DNA from: a virus
DNA: 64,000 nucleotides
IMG/VR virus record: IMGVR_UViG_3300032046_005540
Location: 104,268 to 168,267 of that record
Strand: one strand, 5' to 3'
Below the pieces are notes generated by a model. It was not told where the DNA came from and did not search any database. It saw only the letters and a list, made by a program, of their open reading frames with translations. Within the stretch, counting starts at the first letter, position 1; every line of letters begins with the position of its first letter. Of this stretch, positions 15,779-24,807 are shown one piece after another. The position numbers and the translations under genes were made by a program.

Positions 15779-16519
15779 TTACGGTTTTTGTAAAACTACT
15801 CCTACAGGCATGCATCTCGACACATACATTGGATATGTTTTACAAAATTTTGAAAAAAGAGTATCAAAATTATCAAAATTATCTTTATCATTTAATAATT
15901 TTAAACCAGTATCTTCAATTAATTCTTTAATTTTGTCTGGAGTATAACATGTAATAATTGGATCCGCAGGACTTCCATACCATGTCTTAAACTCTTTGTA
16001 AGCTTCTAAAGTAAAAACAATTCTACCCCCAGGTTTTAAAATTCTATCTAATTCTTTAAATATAATTTTTGCATCTTCTATTGGATTATGCTCTAAAGAA
16101 CTACAAGAAACAATATGATCAAAAAAATTACTTTCAAAATTTGTACATTTTAAATTTTGACAAGAAAATCTCAGGTCTACATCAAATTGTTTTTCTTTTT
16201 CTTTTGACCACTCTTCAATATGACTACCTCTTCTATCTACAGTATATAATTCATAACGTTTTGCTAAAAAAATTTGAAAAACTCCTCTACCACATCCAGC
16301 ATCCAAAATTTTATCTTTTGGAAGAAATGCAGCCTCTGGTATTGCTTTTACTGGAAGATGCCAGTATATCCAAGGATAGTCTAACATATATTGGCTTATA
16401 GCAAGGCTTTCTTCAGCTTCTTTAATGCTATGGCTTGTTCTACATATTTCAATCAATTCCTCATTTACTCTTTGATATTCAAATGTATTTTTCAAATCAA
16501 TATCTAATAATTCTATCAT
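15779..16519 (-). CDS. SAM-dependent methyltransferase (class I, type 11)
   Basis: The 246-residue protein has motif I ILDAGCGRGVFQI, an acidic post-I residue in YTVDRRG, motif II-like HIVSCSSLEHNP and motif III ILKPGGRIVFTLEA. These are standard for class I methyltransferases. It is a clear paralogue of the upstream gene at 16537-17259; both start MIELL and share ISxYMLDYPWI and a PIITCYT block. The gene ends with CCGTAAGGAG, which doubles as the ribosome binding site of the FkbM gene. The substrate is probably a sugar or glycan, by context only. Confidence 0.75.
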   Translation of the reverse strand: MIELLDIDLKNTFEYQRVNEELIEICRTSHSIKEAEESLAISQYMLDYPWIYWHLPVKAIPEAAFLPKDKILDAGCGRGVFQIFLAKRYELYTVDRRGSHIEEWSKEKEKQFDVDLRFSCQNLKCTNFESNFFDHIVSCSSLEHNPIEDAKIIFKELDRILKPGGRIVFTLEAYKEFKTWYGSPADPIITCYTPDKIKELIEDTGLKLLNDKDNFDNFDTLFSKFCKTYPMYVSRCMPVGVVLQKP

Positions 16520-16536
16520 TATTTTACTCCTCTTAT

Positions 16537-17259
16537 TTATTTTGTTTTTGAAAAAATTACTCCTAAAGGAATAAATTCCCTACTTTTACATACCGAATAT
16601 TCATTAAATATATCTACAATAATTTCTTCAATTTGATTAAAATTATTACCAGAATTAAACAAATATAAATTTGTATTTTCAATTAATTCTTTTATTTCTT
16701 TTTCAGTATAACAAGTTATAATAGGATCTCTAACAGATGGATAAATAACTTTAAATTTTTTCCAAGCAACCAAAGTAAAAATAATTAATCCCCCAGGCTT
16801 CAAAATTCTATCCATTTCTTTAAATATTAATTTAACATCCTCAAAAGAATTATGTTCTAATGAACTACATGAAACTATATAATCAAAAAAATTATCTTCA
16901 TAATTAGTATTTTTTAAATTTTCTTCTTTAAAATTAATTTTTATATTAAATTGTTTTTCTCTTTTTACTATCCAAGAATTATAGATTTCTTTTCTCTTAT
17001 CACAATTATAAACTTCTGCTCCTTCCAAAGCTAAATATAATTGAAGCGTTCCTATTCCTCCTCCAGCATCCAAAATTCTCTTTCCTGAAATTTCTGGTAA
17101 ATGAATTATAATCCAAGGATAATCAAGCATATATGATGATATTGCTAATCCTTTTTTACCTTGCAATTTAGTTACTTGTGTATAAATATTAAGTAATTTT
17201 TTACTTATTTCTTGATATTCTTTTCTATTTTTAATGTTAGAGTTTAATAACTCAATCAT
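16537..17259 (-). CDS. SAM-dependent methyltransferase (tandem paralogue)
   Basis: The 240-residue protein has motif I ILDAGGGIGTLQL, the acidic post-I strand YNCDKRK, YIVSCSSLEHNS, and ILKPGGLIIFTLVA. It aligns along its whole length with the next gene downstream (15779-16519), so the two arose by tandem duplication. Its ATG overlaps the stop of the aminotransferase gene by one base. Two similar methyltransferases may act on different positions of one sugar, or one may be drifting. No motif residue is lost. Confidence 0.75.
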   Translation of the reverse strand: MIELLNSNIKNRKEYQEISKKLLNIYTQVTKLQGKKGLAISSYMLDYPWIIIHLPEISGKRILDAGGGIGTLQLYLALEGAEVYNCDKRKEIYNSWIVKREKQFNIKINFKEENLKNTNYEDNFFDYIVSCSSLEHNSFEDVKLIFKEMDRILKPGGLIIFTLVAWKKFKVIYPSVRDPIITCYTEKEIKELIENTNLYLFNSGNNFNQIEEIIVDIFNEYSVCKSREFIPLGVIFSKTK

Positions 17260-18503
17260 TATTCTCCTCCATATACTTTATTTACAATTTCAATCAAATT
17301 TTCCGAAACATAATCAATTTCAGACATTGTTATTTCTGTTGCAGTAGGGATATAAAATCCTGTTTCCATATATTCTTCAGCTTTTGGATATCTTTGTCCT
17401 TTAAATTTTTCATAATAAACTGGCTGAAGATGCATTGGAACAAAAAAAGGTCTTGTTTGAATTCCTTTATCCGCTAACATCTTTCTTACTAAATTTTTCT
17501 TTCTACCATCTCTAGGAGATAAAATCACCTCAAACATCCAACAAACTGGACATACATCTGACTCTGGAGGATAGTTTGGTATTACTATGTGCTTTTCTCC
17601 TTGAAAATTTCTAATATATGAATTCCTTGTTATCTTCCTTCTCTCTATTATTTCATCTAATCTTACTAATTGAGCCCTTCCCAAAGCTGCCTGAAGAGCA
17701 GTTAATCTATAATTAAATCCAACAAGTCTATGATAATAATGTCTTTCAGAACCAAAAGCATGATTTATTAAAGTTCTAACACGATTAGCAACATCAGCAT
17801 CATTTGTTGTAATCATTCCTCCTTCCCCGCATGAGACTAATTTCGATGCGTGTAAAGAATATGCAGCAATATCTCCTATTCCTCCAACTATCTTACCTTT
17901 ATAAGATGCGCAATGACCTTCAGCAGCATCTTCAACTACAAGGAGATTATAGTTATTTGCAATTTCTAAGATTTTTTCCATCTTACAAGGATACCCAGAA
18001 ATATGAACTGGAATAATTGCTTTTGTTTTTTTAGTAACTTTATTTTCAATTTTATTCACATCAATATTTAAATGTTCATCAGCATCTACTAAAACTGGAG
18101 TAGCTCCACAATAAATTACTGTTGCAATAGTAGCTATAAAAGTATAAGCTGGAATAATAACTTCATCTCCAAGTCCTATACCAAAAGTTGTTAATGCTAA
18201 ATGTAAAGCGCTAGTTCCATTAGAACAAGCTACTGCATAATTAACGTCCATCTTATCAGCAAATTCTTTTTCAAACTTTTTCACTTCTGGCCCTATGGAA
18301 GAAATCCATCCAGACTCTACTACATCATAAATGTATTTCTTTTCCAAACTACCAATAAAAGGTTCACAAACATAAATTTTAGCTTTCCCCATTGGTCTTT
18401 TATCTTTCAAAATTTCTTTAACTTCAGGTTCAATATCTGGAAAAACTAATCCAAGTTCTTTTTCAAATTCCATAGAAGCTTTTTCAGGCAATTTTAAAAG
18501 CAT
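17259..18503 (-). CDS. DegT/DnrJ/EryC1/StrS-type PLP-dependent sugar aminotransferase
   Basis: The start at 18503 follows a GGAAAG site; the frame extends to 18536 only by entering the upstream gene. The 414-residue protein shows SNGTSALHLAL (94-104) for phosphate binding and VVEDAAEGHCASYKG (189-203). The Schiff-base lysine K221 lies in YSLHASKLVSCGEGGM. Late motifs GFNYRL and ALQAALGRAQL follow. This family transfers an amino group to keto-sugars, for example in perosamine or viosamine synthesis. It adds about 40 extra N-terminal residues to the usual family start. It suggests that the island makes an amino sugar, although the matching dehydratase is not in the window. Confidence 0.88.
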   Translation of the reverse strand: MLLKLPEKASMEFEKELGLVFPDIEPEVKEILKDKRPMGKAKIYVCEPFIGSLEKKYIYDVVESGWISSIGPEVKKFEKEFADKMDVNYAVACSNGTSALHLALTTFGIGLGDEVIIPAYTFIATIATVIYCGATPVLVDADEHLNIDVNKIENKVTKKTKAIIPVHISGYPCKMEKILEIANNYNLLVVEDAAEGHCASYKGKIVGGIGDIAAYSLHASKLVSCGEGGMITTNDADVANRVRTLINHAFGSERHYYHRLVGFNYRLTALQAALGRAQLVRLDEIIERRKITRNSYIRNFQGEKHIVIPNYPPESDVCPVCWMFEVILSPRDGRKKNLVRKMLADKGIQTRPFFVPMHLQPVYYEKFKGQRYPKAEEYMETGFYIPTATEITMSEIDYVSENLIEIVNKVYGGE

Positions 18504-18516
18504 TTTTTCTTTCCTT

Positions 18517-19020
18517 TTATTTAATAGCCACAACACAAATATTAGTTTGAGAACAATGCCGACTATAAGGGGGTTTATTAATTTGTTTTATATTTTTAAA
18601 TCCCGCTTCTGTCATAAACATAGAAAGATATTCAAAATCAAATGCTATGTATTTACGCATTCCTTCTTCATCCTTTCCAAAGAACCCCTGAACTAATCTT
18701 CCCATTGGAAGTATTCCATCAATAACTGGAATTTTTCCAGCAAGATATTGTTGCATAATAGGAACCATATTATCTACTTCTATAATAATTTGACTTCCAG
18801 GTTTTAAAACACGATACCAATTTTTTAAAGCAATTGACACATTACTTCTTGAAAAAGTATGTAAACAATGAGATGCATAAATAAAATCCACAGAATTATT
18901 TTCAAAAGATTTCAAATAAATAATATCTTCAATCTGAACACCTTCAAAAGGGACAAGGTCAATGTTTATAAACCCAGGAAGAATTGTTTTATGACAACCA
19001 AGATTTAGTTTTATTTCCAT
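18517..19020 (-). CDS. Small SAM-dependent methyltransferase (COG4627-like)
   Basis: The 167-residue protein opens with KLNLGCHKTILPGFINIDL, a compact motif I plus acidic loop, followed by SVDFIYASHCLHTF and RVLKPGSQIIIEVD. This minimal arrangement is typical of COG4627 predicted methyltransferases found in polysaccharide clusters. A similar protein is encoded at 24289-24807. It lies between the aminotransferase gene and an interrupted methyltransferase gene. The substrate is unknown. Confidence 0.7.
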   Translation of the reverse strand: MEIKLNLGCHKTILPGFINIDLVPFEGVQIEDIIYLKSFENNSVDFIYASHCLHTFSRSNVSIALKNWYRVLKPGSQIIIEVDNMVPIMQQYLAGKIPVIDGILPMGRLVQGFFGKDEEGMRKYIAFDFEYLSMFMTEAGFKNIKQINKPPYSRHCSQTNICVVAIK

Positions 19021-19032
19021 TCTTTTTTTTCT

Positions 19033-19617
19033 TTAAATATTAATTTCAATCAAAAAAGCACGTTTTCCAGTTGGAATATCTATTTTCTTTGCTATTATAC
19101 GTTTAATTTTATAAGGCTTATTAATAAATTCAAAATCTTTTTCTAAGAAAAAGTGTTTATGATCTGGGCTCCAAAAACTGCCCAAAACTAGAGTAGTTAA
19201 AACAACTTTATGTTTAGCTAATTTTATCATATTAAAAATAGCCTTTTTATAATCCACAATATGTTCAACAACCTCAAGGGCAACCACAACATCATACGAT
19301 TTTGATAAATTAACATTAAGTATATCTTGAAGATAAAAAGTATAATCATAATTTTTCTCTTTACAAACTTCCTTCATTGTTACTAAATCATCTTCTTTAA
19401 TATCCAACATTTCAACTTTTTTCCCTCGACTTAATAAATATAAAGAAAAATCTCAAAGTCCTGGGCCAACCTCTAAAAAAGTATCAAATGGATTTATAAT
19501 TTCAAGAACTCTTTGATGTAATTCACTTAAAGGGGCTTGTCCATATTCATCCCACCCTTCTTCAAAAGGTTTTTCTAACATTGCATATAAACAATCTTTA
19601 GTAGAATATTTTATCAT
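19033..19617 (-). pseudogene. SAM-dependent methyltransferase interrupted by an in-frame TGA
   Basis: Reading from the ATG at 19617, which overlaps the upstream stop as ATGA, gives a coherent methyltransferase with motif I FLEVGPGL. A TGA at 19453-19455 then falls exactly where family members have Gly (GPGxGxFS). Reading continues in the same frame with DFSLYLLSRGKKVEML, a second acidic motif, VVVALEVVEHI and a normal end at 19033. The TGA looks like a single G-to-T change of GGA. The downstream part could restart at the ATG at 19410 but would lack motif I. It is therefore a recent nonsense mutation, a sequencing error, or, less likely, recoding. Other genes use TGA as a true stop. Confidence 0.7.
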
Positions 19618-20672
19618 TTTATAATCTTTTCTAAAATAGTAAGAATTTGTTGAGCTACTACATTAGGGGCAGCATTATTTTTTATCCATTCGTGTCCTTC
19701 TGTAGCAAAGGCTACCGCCTCTTCGTAGTTACTATAAATCCACTTTATCTTATCCCCCATTGCTTGCCAATATCCTGGTTCTATATAATATGAATATGAT
19801 CCTTCAGTAACTCTTTGAACAGGATAATCAAATATAATTGAAGGTTTCTTACAATATAATGCTTCTGTCGAAGGAGTACCAGCAGCAGTGTCCCACATTT
19901 GAGTAAAAATATGAAGTTTACATTTCTTCATCAATTCTGCTTTTTTCTTATCCTGAATATATCCTAAAAACTCCACATCTGCTCCTAAATCTTTTGTAAG
20001 TTTTTCTAATTCTCCTCTTAAACCCCCATCAGAAGCAATTACTAACTTCTTACCCGCGTAATGGCAAGCTCTAATTGCAAGATCAACTCTTTTCATAGGA
20101 GCTAATCTACTAACCATAAAAATAAAATTTTCTGTTTCTTGCCCAGGAATTAAATCAAAAAGTTCTATATCCGTTGGATAAAAATTACAAAAACAATCCT
20201 TTCTTCCAATTAATTTTTTAACCTGTTCTGGAATAACTGGATTTATTCCAGTTAAATAATTAATTTTTTTATAAGCTTCTAAAAAAGGTCTTTGAATTAT
20301 ACAAAGGCGTTGATATTCTTGAGGAGAAATATATTCTAAATTTGAGCCTTCAGCAATATCAAGAATTTGTTGTAAAGCAGGAATTTTATATCTTTCTTGG
20401 TATTTAAAAGTTTCTATAGAACTTCCTTGCTGAGTTCCAAAAATTACATTAAACTTTTCGCTTTGCCAAATATTTTCAAATTCACTCCAAGTATAAAAAC
20501 GAATATTATTTTTAGTAAATTCATCATCATTAGTTCTATCCGAAACAGCATTGCTATACTGCGGATTAATGAAAACAACATTATGCCCTTGTTTTGAAAA
20601 ATAAATTGAATACTTGTTTAACTGTACAATATTCCCTGATGAAATTACTAATATTTTCATTTTATTTTCCAT
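19614..20672 (-). CDS. Glycosyltransferase, GT4-like
   Basis: The 352-residue protein has an N-terminal Rossmann half (KILVISSGNIVQLNKYSIYFS, FNVIFGTQQG) and a C-terminal half with FIFMVSRLAPMKRVDLAI, VEFLGYI and HIFTQMWDTAAGTPSTEALYCKKPSIIFD. The final block holds the E of the GT4 nucleotide-sugar site (STEAL), though the first Glu of E-x7-E is replaced. It overlaps its upstream neighbour by 11 nt and the interrupted methyltransferase by 4 nt. A second start (MKILV, 4 codons in) is possible. Donor sugar and acceptor are unknown. Confidence 0.75.
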   Translation of the reverse strand: MENKMKILVISSGNIVQLNKYSIYFSKQGHNVVFINPQYSNAVSDRTNDDEFTKNNIRFYTWSEFENIWQSEKFNVIFGTQQGSSIETFKYQERYKIPALQQILDIAEGSNLEYISPQEYQRLCIIQRPFLEAYKKINYLTGINPVIPEQVKKLIGRKDCFCNFYPTDIELFDLIPGQETENFIFMVSRLAPMKRVDLAIRACHYAGKKLVIASDGGLRGELEKLTKDLGADVEFLGYIQDKKKAELMKKCKLHIFTQMWDTAAGTPSTEALYCKKPSIIFDYPVQRVTEGSYSYYIEPGYWQAMGDKIKWIYSNYEEAVAFATEGHEWIKNNAAPNVVAQQILTILEKIIK

Positions 20673-21648
20673 TCAACACCTCTTCATAAACTTTAGAATA
20701 TTGTCTACCAATTGTTTCATATGAAAAATATTTTTCAATCCATTTTCTAGCTCTATTTTCAAGATCATATGAAAAATCATAATCTTTAATAATTTTTATA
20801 AGATCATTTCCAAGAGTTTCCTCAGATGAACTTAATACAGGAATATGTTCCCCAATTTTTCCATCAGAAAGTTCCATACACCTTTTTTCACTAACATAAG
20901 TAACTACAGGAATTCTCATAGCCATTGCCTCAAGACTAGACCTGCCAATATAACCAACAATCTTACTAATCTTAATTCCATGATAATAACAACTTGAAGT
21001 GCTAAGACGCTCCAAAAATTCCTTATGAGAAATTGCTTTAGATGCATTATCCCAACATATTTCTTTTTTTCCTAAAATATGTTTTTCAAATAACTCTCTA
21101 TCTTCTTGGGAAGTTCTAAATGCAAATCCAAAATAAGTCGTAATTTTACCAGTCATTTTTATATAGCTTGGAATCAAAGATTTTGTATCTACAGCATGAG
21201 GAATAAATGTAGAATCTATTCCATCTTTAAATCTTAACATAGGATTTTGAACAACCAATTTCCATCCTTTAGATTTCATAATTGGATTTAATACTTTATG
21301 ATCGTTTCTATATTCTGTTCCAGTCATTGTAACTACAATTGGTTTGTCTAAAGGAATTTCAATTCCTGACCAATCAGAATTTGTAGGAATATTATTCCAC
21401 ACATTAATAATATCAGCACTTCTTATTAAATCCATAACCAAATCATAATTTTCAAGTTTATTAGCAACTGCTCCAGGATGAGAATAACAATGGCATGGAA
21501 TTATAATATCATGAGGAAAATCCCAAGGATGCTTACTAAGAGAGATATGCCTTGTATAGAACTCCTCAGAAACTGAATTTACTGCTTTTGAAACTTGACA
21601 ACCAGATCCCGCATAATCACTTTGACATAAAATTACAACATTTTTCAT
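20662..21648 (-). CDS. Glycosyltransferase-like protein, GT-B type
   Basis: The 328-residue protein has a start typical of GT-B lobes (NVVILCQSDYAGSGCQVSKAV). It continues with IVVTMTGTEYRND, VVQNPML, STFIPHAVDT and a C-terminal VGYIGRSSLEAMAMRIPVVTYVSEK. The last block holds the conserved E in SSLEAMAMRIPVV, as in GT4 proteins. It resembles the other GT4-like members of this island only distantly. It overlaps the upstream glycosyltransferase by 4 nt and the downstream one by 11 nt. Confidence 0.65.
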   Translation of the reverse strand: MKNVVILCQSDYAGSGCQVSKAVNSVSEEFYTRHISLSKHPWDFPHDIIIPCHCYSHPGAVANKLENYDLVMDLIRSADIINVWNNIPTNSDWSGIEIPLDKPIVVTMTGTEYRNDHKVLNPIMKSKGWKLVVQNPMLRFKDGIDSTFIPHAVDTKSLIPSYIKMTGKITTYFGFAFRTSQEDRELFEKHILGKKEICWDNASKAISHKEFLERLSTSSCYYHGIKISKIVGYIGRSSLEAMAMRIPVVTYVSEKRCMELSDGKIGEHIPVLSSSEETLGNDLIKIIKDYDFSYDLENRARKWIEKYFSYETIGRQYSKVYEEVLNGK

Positions 21649-22577
21649 TTCACCAATTCCTCTAAAATACCTTTAGCTATATTAAAATTTATTTTTAATA
21701 CTTTTTGAGAAACATTATAACTTGCCTCACAAAGATCAGTATAAAGATCTGGAGAACTCAAAATTAAATCTATTCTCTTTTTTATTTCAACAGAATTATT
21801 TGGATTTTTAACTTTACATATTTCACTTAACATATACTCATAAGAATACCAATATACAGAAGGACTAACAATTACTGGTATTTTAAGTAACCCCAATTCT
21901 AATACAAAATAGCAAAAGCTTTCTGATAAAGATACTTGAAGACCTAATTTCATTCCTCGAAGTATATTATAATATTTTTCATTAGATACCCAATCAGACC
22001 AAATCCAATCTTGTTTAAAAAGAGATTTACTTAATTCAAACAATTCTGGTTTAGAACCAAAAGTATATAACCCTTCATCTTTATATTTTGAAGTTGCTAC
22101 CGCTAAAGCCTGATTATAAAAATTTTTGTTTCCTCTATTTATTCCTCCACAGCATATTCCTCTTCTACTTTCAAATTGAGGTTCAGGTAATTTTTTATTA
22201 AACAATGGGGGAAGCCATTTAATTTTATCTCCCCAAATAGAACTTAAAGCATCTGCATCTGGTTTATGAAGTAAAAACAAATAATCTAAAATACCTTTGT
22301 TTACTTCTTGGATTTTTCCATTCAACAAATTCAATTCATTTGAAAATTCACACTGAAGAATTGGCGAGCAAAAAAGGAAACTTGTTTTATAATTAAAATC
22401 TTCTTTTCTTAAAGGGCTATAACCGAAACCGATAACTAATTTTGTATCAGGAGTTGGATTAAAGGTTTCAAATGTTTGAAGTTCAACTTCTGGAATTAAA
22501 CTCAACCCCTCAAAACACGAAAAAGCTCCCCCAAAACCAAGACATTGTTTTGGTATAACTGCAATAATTTTAGGCAT
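21645..22577 (-). CDS. Glycosyltransferase-like protein, paralogue of 25507-26448
   Basis: The 310-residue protein shares several blocks with the protein at 25507-26448: LFCSP(I/L), a DY(L/I)FLL strand, a LPP turn, (V/I)S(L/F)SESF followed by an aromatic, and IPV/IPS-V-VSPS with a WY. The C-terminal S-ESF-x-Y-x3-ELxxLxIPVIVSPS block is a GT4-like nucleotide-sugar site. Its ATG directly follows the stop of a homing endonuclease gene (no gap), so that gene has been inserted between this gene and the next glycosyltransferase. Substrates are unknown. Confidence 0.65.
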   Translation of the reverse strand: MPKIIAVIPKQCLGFGGAFSCFEGLSLIPEVELQTFETFNPTPDTKLVIGFGYSPLRKEDFNYKTSFLFCSPILQCEFSNELNLLNGKIQEVNKGILDYLFLLHKPDADALSSIWGDKIKWLPPLFNKKLPEPQFESRRGICCGGINRGNKNFYNQALAVATSKYKDEGLYTFGSKPELFELSKSLFKQDWIWSDWVSNEKYYNILRGMKLGLQVSLSESFCYFVLELGLLKIPVIVSPSVYWYSYEYMLSEICKVKNPNNSVEIKKRIDLILSSPDLYTDLCEASYNVSQKVLKINFNIAKGILEELVK

Positions 22578-23351
22578 CTATTTTCCTATATAAGGTTTTA
22601 AATATTGAACAATTCTTTCTGTATTATTTAAAATATCGTTTTCCCAAAATCTTAATAAAATAAAATTACTTTCTTTTGCTATTTGCTTATGTTTCTCTTC
22701 TCTTTGTTTATTTTTTATTTGAACAAAATTTAATTTTTCAAATTTTTTAGGATTCCCATGCCAATAGTCTCCATCAACTTCAATGAGAATGTTAGTATTT
22801 GAAAGATGAAAGTCAAAAAGATGATTTCCTAATCGAAATTGATGTTCAAAAGGAATACCTAAAGAATTTAATATTTCTTTCATTTTTAATTCAGGTTTAG
22901 TATCTTTATAAGGGCCTTTATAATTTTTCATTTTAAATAAAACTGATTCTCGCATTTTTTGTTTTGCCTCTTCAGAATTAATAAAACCCAAAGTTTCTTT
23001 TCTTTTTAAACGAGCTTTACTTAACTTTTGTTTTGTTTCATCAGAACGAAGTTTACTATATTTAGCTACTCTTTCATCTGTTTCTTTTGTTAGATCTTTA
23101 TTCCAAGCCTGCTTACCATACATAGGATTATTTTTACCAGATTGATTTCTTCCATACATAGGATTCTTATCACCTTTATTAGCACAACTATAACATCTAA
23201 TAGATTTTCTATCAATTTCTTTCCCGCAATCAATACAATATAAAGGATATTTTCCAGACCAAAGAGGATTTAATTCTCCTTTTTTTGCACAAGAAGAACA
23301 ACGTTTTCCAAATCCTTTAATTTCTTTTTCACAATCTATACACTTATTCAT
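22578..23351 (-). CDS. Free-standing homing endonuclease, EDxHD (Vsr-like) family
   Basis: The 257-residue protein begins with two zinc ribbons (CIDC-CSSC at 3-20 and CIDC-CYSC around 39-55). Next come NUMOD-type modules (GDKNPMYGRN, GKNNPMYGKQAWNKDLTKE, SEEAKQKM). The catalytic domain shows Glu in PELKMKEIL, Asp in LFDFHL, EVDGDYWH and a final RFWENDIL. This E-D-(x)H-D order is that of the Vsr-like EDxHD homing nucleases. It sits between two glycosyltransferase genes, with its start overlapping the upstream stop by one base. Such genes spread by cutting DNA that lacks them. Four close paralogues occur in this window. Confidence 0.85.
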   Translation of the reverse strand: MNKCIDCEKEIKGFGKRCSSCAKKGELNPLWSGKYPLYCIDCGKEIDRKSIRCYSCANKGDKNPMYGRNQSGKNNPMYGKQAWNKDLTKETDERVAKYSKLRSDETKQKLSKARLKRKETLGFINSEEAKQKMRESVLFKMKNYKGPYKDTKPELKMKEILNSLGIPFEHQFRLGNHLFDFHLSNTNILIEVDGDYWHGNPKKFEKLNFVQIKNKQREEKHKQIAKESNFILLRFWENDILNNTERIVQYLKPYIGK

Positions 23352-24280
23352 TATAATACCTTCTCAATTTCCTTTAAATATTCCCGAACTCTAATATTAA
23401 TTGTATGGTCTTCTAAAACTCTCTGTTGACCACTTCTTGCTATTTGTTCTCTTTCATCTTCATGCTCCAAGTAGTAATCAATCTTATCATATAAATCTTT
23501 TTCACCATCAAATACTACTAAATGTTTTCCATTATCAAATAATTGATTTAAATCTATAATATTTTGAGTTAAACAAAACGATCCACAGCCTAAAATCTTA
23601 TATATACGATCAGACATTTGAAGAGAACAAGGATTTAGCACTGTAATAAAATTCAAAGCAATTTTTGAATTCCTATATATATTTGCAATTTCTTTAGTTT
23701 CCACAGCAATACTTGGAACATTAAATCCTCTTCCAACAACTTTTATTTTATATTTTTCATACAACTTAGGAATACACTCATTCCGATCTGGAGAAATACC
23801 CCCGTTATTATTTCCGATAAAACATATATTATATATTTCACATTTTGGATCCAATCTTTCAATATTTGGTTTATAATAAGTTTGATCATAATATTGAGGT
23901 CCCCAAACAACTTTTTTAGCAAAACCTTCAAGTTGAGGAACAATTCCTTTTACTGCAACTAAAATTAAATCAAACTTTCCTTTTACCTGTTTAAAAAACT
24001 CAGTATCTGGAGAAAAGGTAGGCCCATACGCATCTGGATACCATAAAACTAATTTATGTCCTAATTGTTTTAAAGGCAATAAATGTTGAGGAGAAGCAGT
24101 TCGTCCACCACATTGTAAAACGAAATTAGGTTTATATTGTTCTACACTTTTAACAATTTCAGAAGAAGGAGCACCGACTGGGAAAGTAAAAACTTCATGT
24201 CCTTCTTCTCTAAAAACTCTCGCCATAAGCAAACCATTCTGATTTGTCGAGTGTAAAGGAGCTAAAATAAATATTTTCAT
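23351..24280 (-). CDS. Glycosyltransferase, CgeB-like
   Basis: The start at 24280 is preferred because GAGGA lies 7 bases before it and the product begins MKIFILAPLHSTNQNGLLMA like its paralogues; the frame extends to 24292. The 309-residue protein matches the 11116-12105 protein: NGLL(I/M)A near the start, KLVLWYPDAYGP, a DQTYYKP-x-IERLD segment, ICFIGN, SDRIYKILGCGSFCLTQ, and YYLEHEDEREQIA. It overlaps no gene upstream beyond the ribosome binding site. CgeB-type sugar transfer is inferred. Confidence 0.75.
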   Translation of the reverse strand: MKIFILAPLHSTNQNGLLMARVFREEGHEVFTFPVGAPSSEIVKSVEQYKPNFVLQCGGRTASPQHLLPLKQLGHKLVLWYPDAYGPTFSPDTEFFKQVKGKFDLILVAVKGIVPQLEGFAKKVVWGPQYYDQTYYKPNIERLDPKCEIYNICFIGNNNGGISPDRNECIPKLYEKYKIKVVGRGFNVPSIAVETKEIANIYRNSKIALNFITVLNPCSLQMSDRIYKILGCGSFCLTQNIIDLNQLFDNGKHLVVFDGEKDLYDKIDYYLEHEDEREQIARSGQQRVLEDHTINIRVREYLKEIEKVL

Positions 24281-24288
24281 TTTAATCC

Positions 24289-24807
24289 TCAATAAGGATA
24301 AATTTTCGAAATCTTTTTTGCTTGAACACCTAAATCATAAAAATATGCATTAGATCTTGGATCTCTTCCACCAATTTCAAAACCAGCACTTTCAACCAGG
24401 TCATCTAATCTTTTTCTGTCAAATGTTAATCGATGAACATTCTCTCCATACTCTTGATTTCCAAATAGTAATCTACTAAATTCTGCACAAGGTATTTTAC
24501 CTTCTATATAATCTTTAGCAATTTTTTCAGCATCAGGACAATAAATTCTCAATACCCCTTCTGATTTCAAAATTCTATACCACTCTGCTAATGTTTTTAT
24601 TATTTTATTTGGATGAATATGCTCTATTGTATGAGATATTCTAATTTCATCTACTGAGTCATCTTTAAACATTGGTAAGTCTGTAATATCATGTATAATA
24701 TCAACTCCCGGAAGATTCCTTATATCAATATTAGTAAAACCTATTAATATAGGAGATCCAGGACCTCCTTCATACTTTTCTGCTCCTCCTAAATTTAATT
24801 TCAACAT
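24289..24807 (-). CDS. Small SAM-dependent methyltransferase (COG4627-like)
   Basis: The 172-residue protein starts LKLNLGGAEKYEGGPGSP and continues with GFTNIDIRN, SVDEIRISHTIEHI and RILKSEGVLRIYCPD. These are the SAM-binding loop, acidic residue and later motifs of a compact methyltransferase. It is similar in plan to the one at 18517-19020 but only distantly alike. A homing endonuclease gene lies directly upstream and its stop overlaps this start by 7 nt. The likely target is a sugar, by context. Confidence 0.7.
   Translation of the reverse strand: MLKLNLGGAEKYEGGPGSPILIGFTNIDIRNLPGVDIIHDITDLPMFKDDSVDEIRISHTIEHIHPNKIIKTLAEWYRILKSEGVLRIYCPDAEKIAKDYIEGKIPCAEFSRLLFGNQEYGENVHRLTFDRKRLDDLVESAGFEIGGRDPRSNAYFYDLGVQAKKISKIYPY

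Noticed and set aside
19453-19455. Alternative genetic code (TGA as Gly)
   Set aside because: Several genes, for example those ending at 19614, 13124 and 2291, use TGA as their normal stop, and long frames elsewhere have no in-frame TGA.
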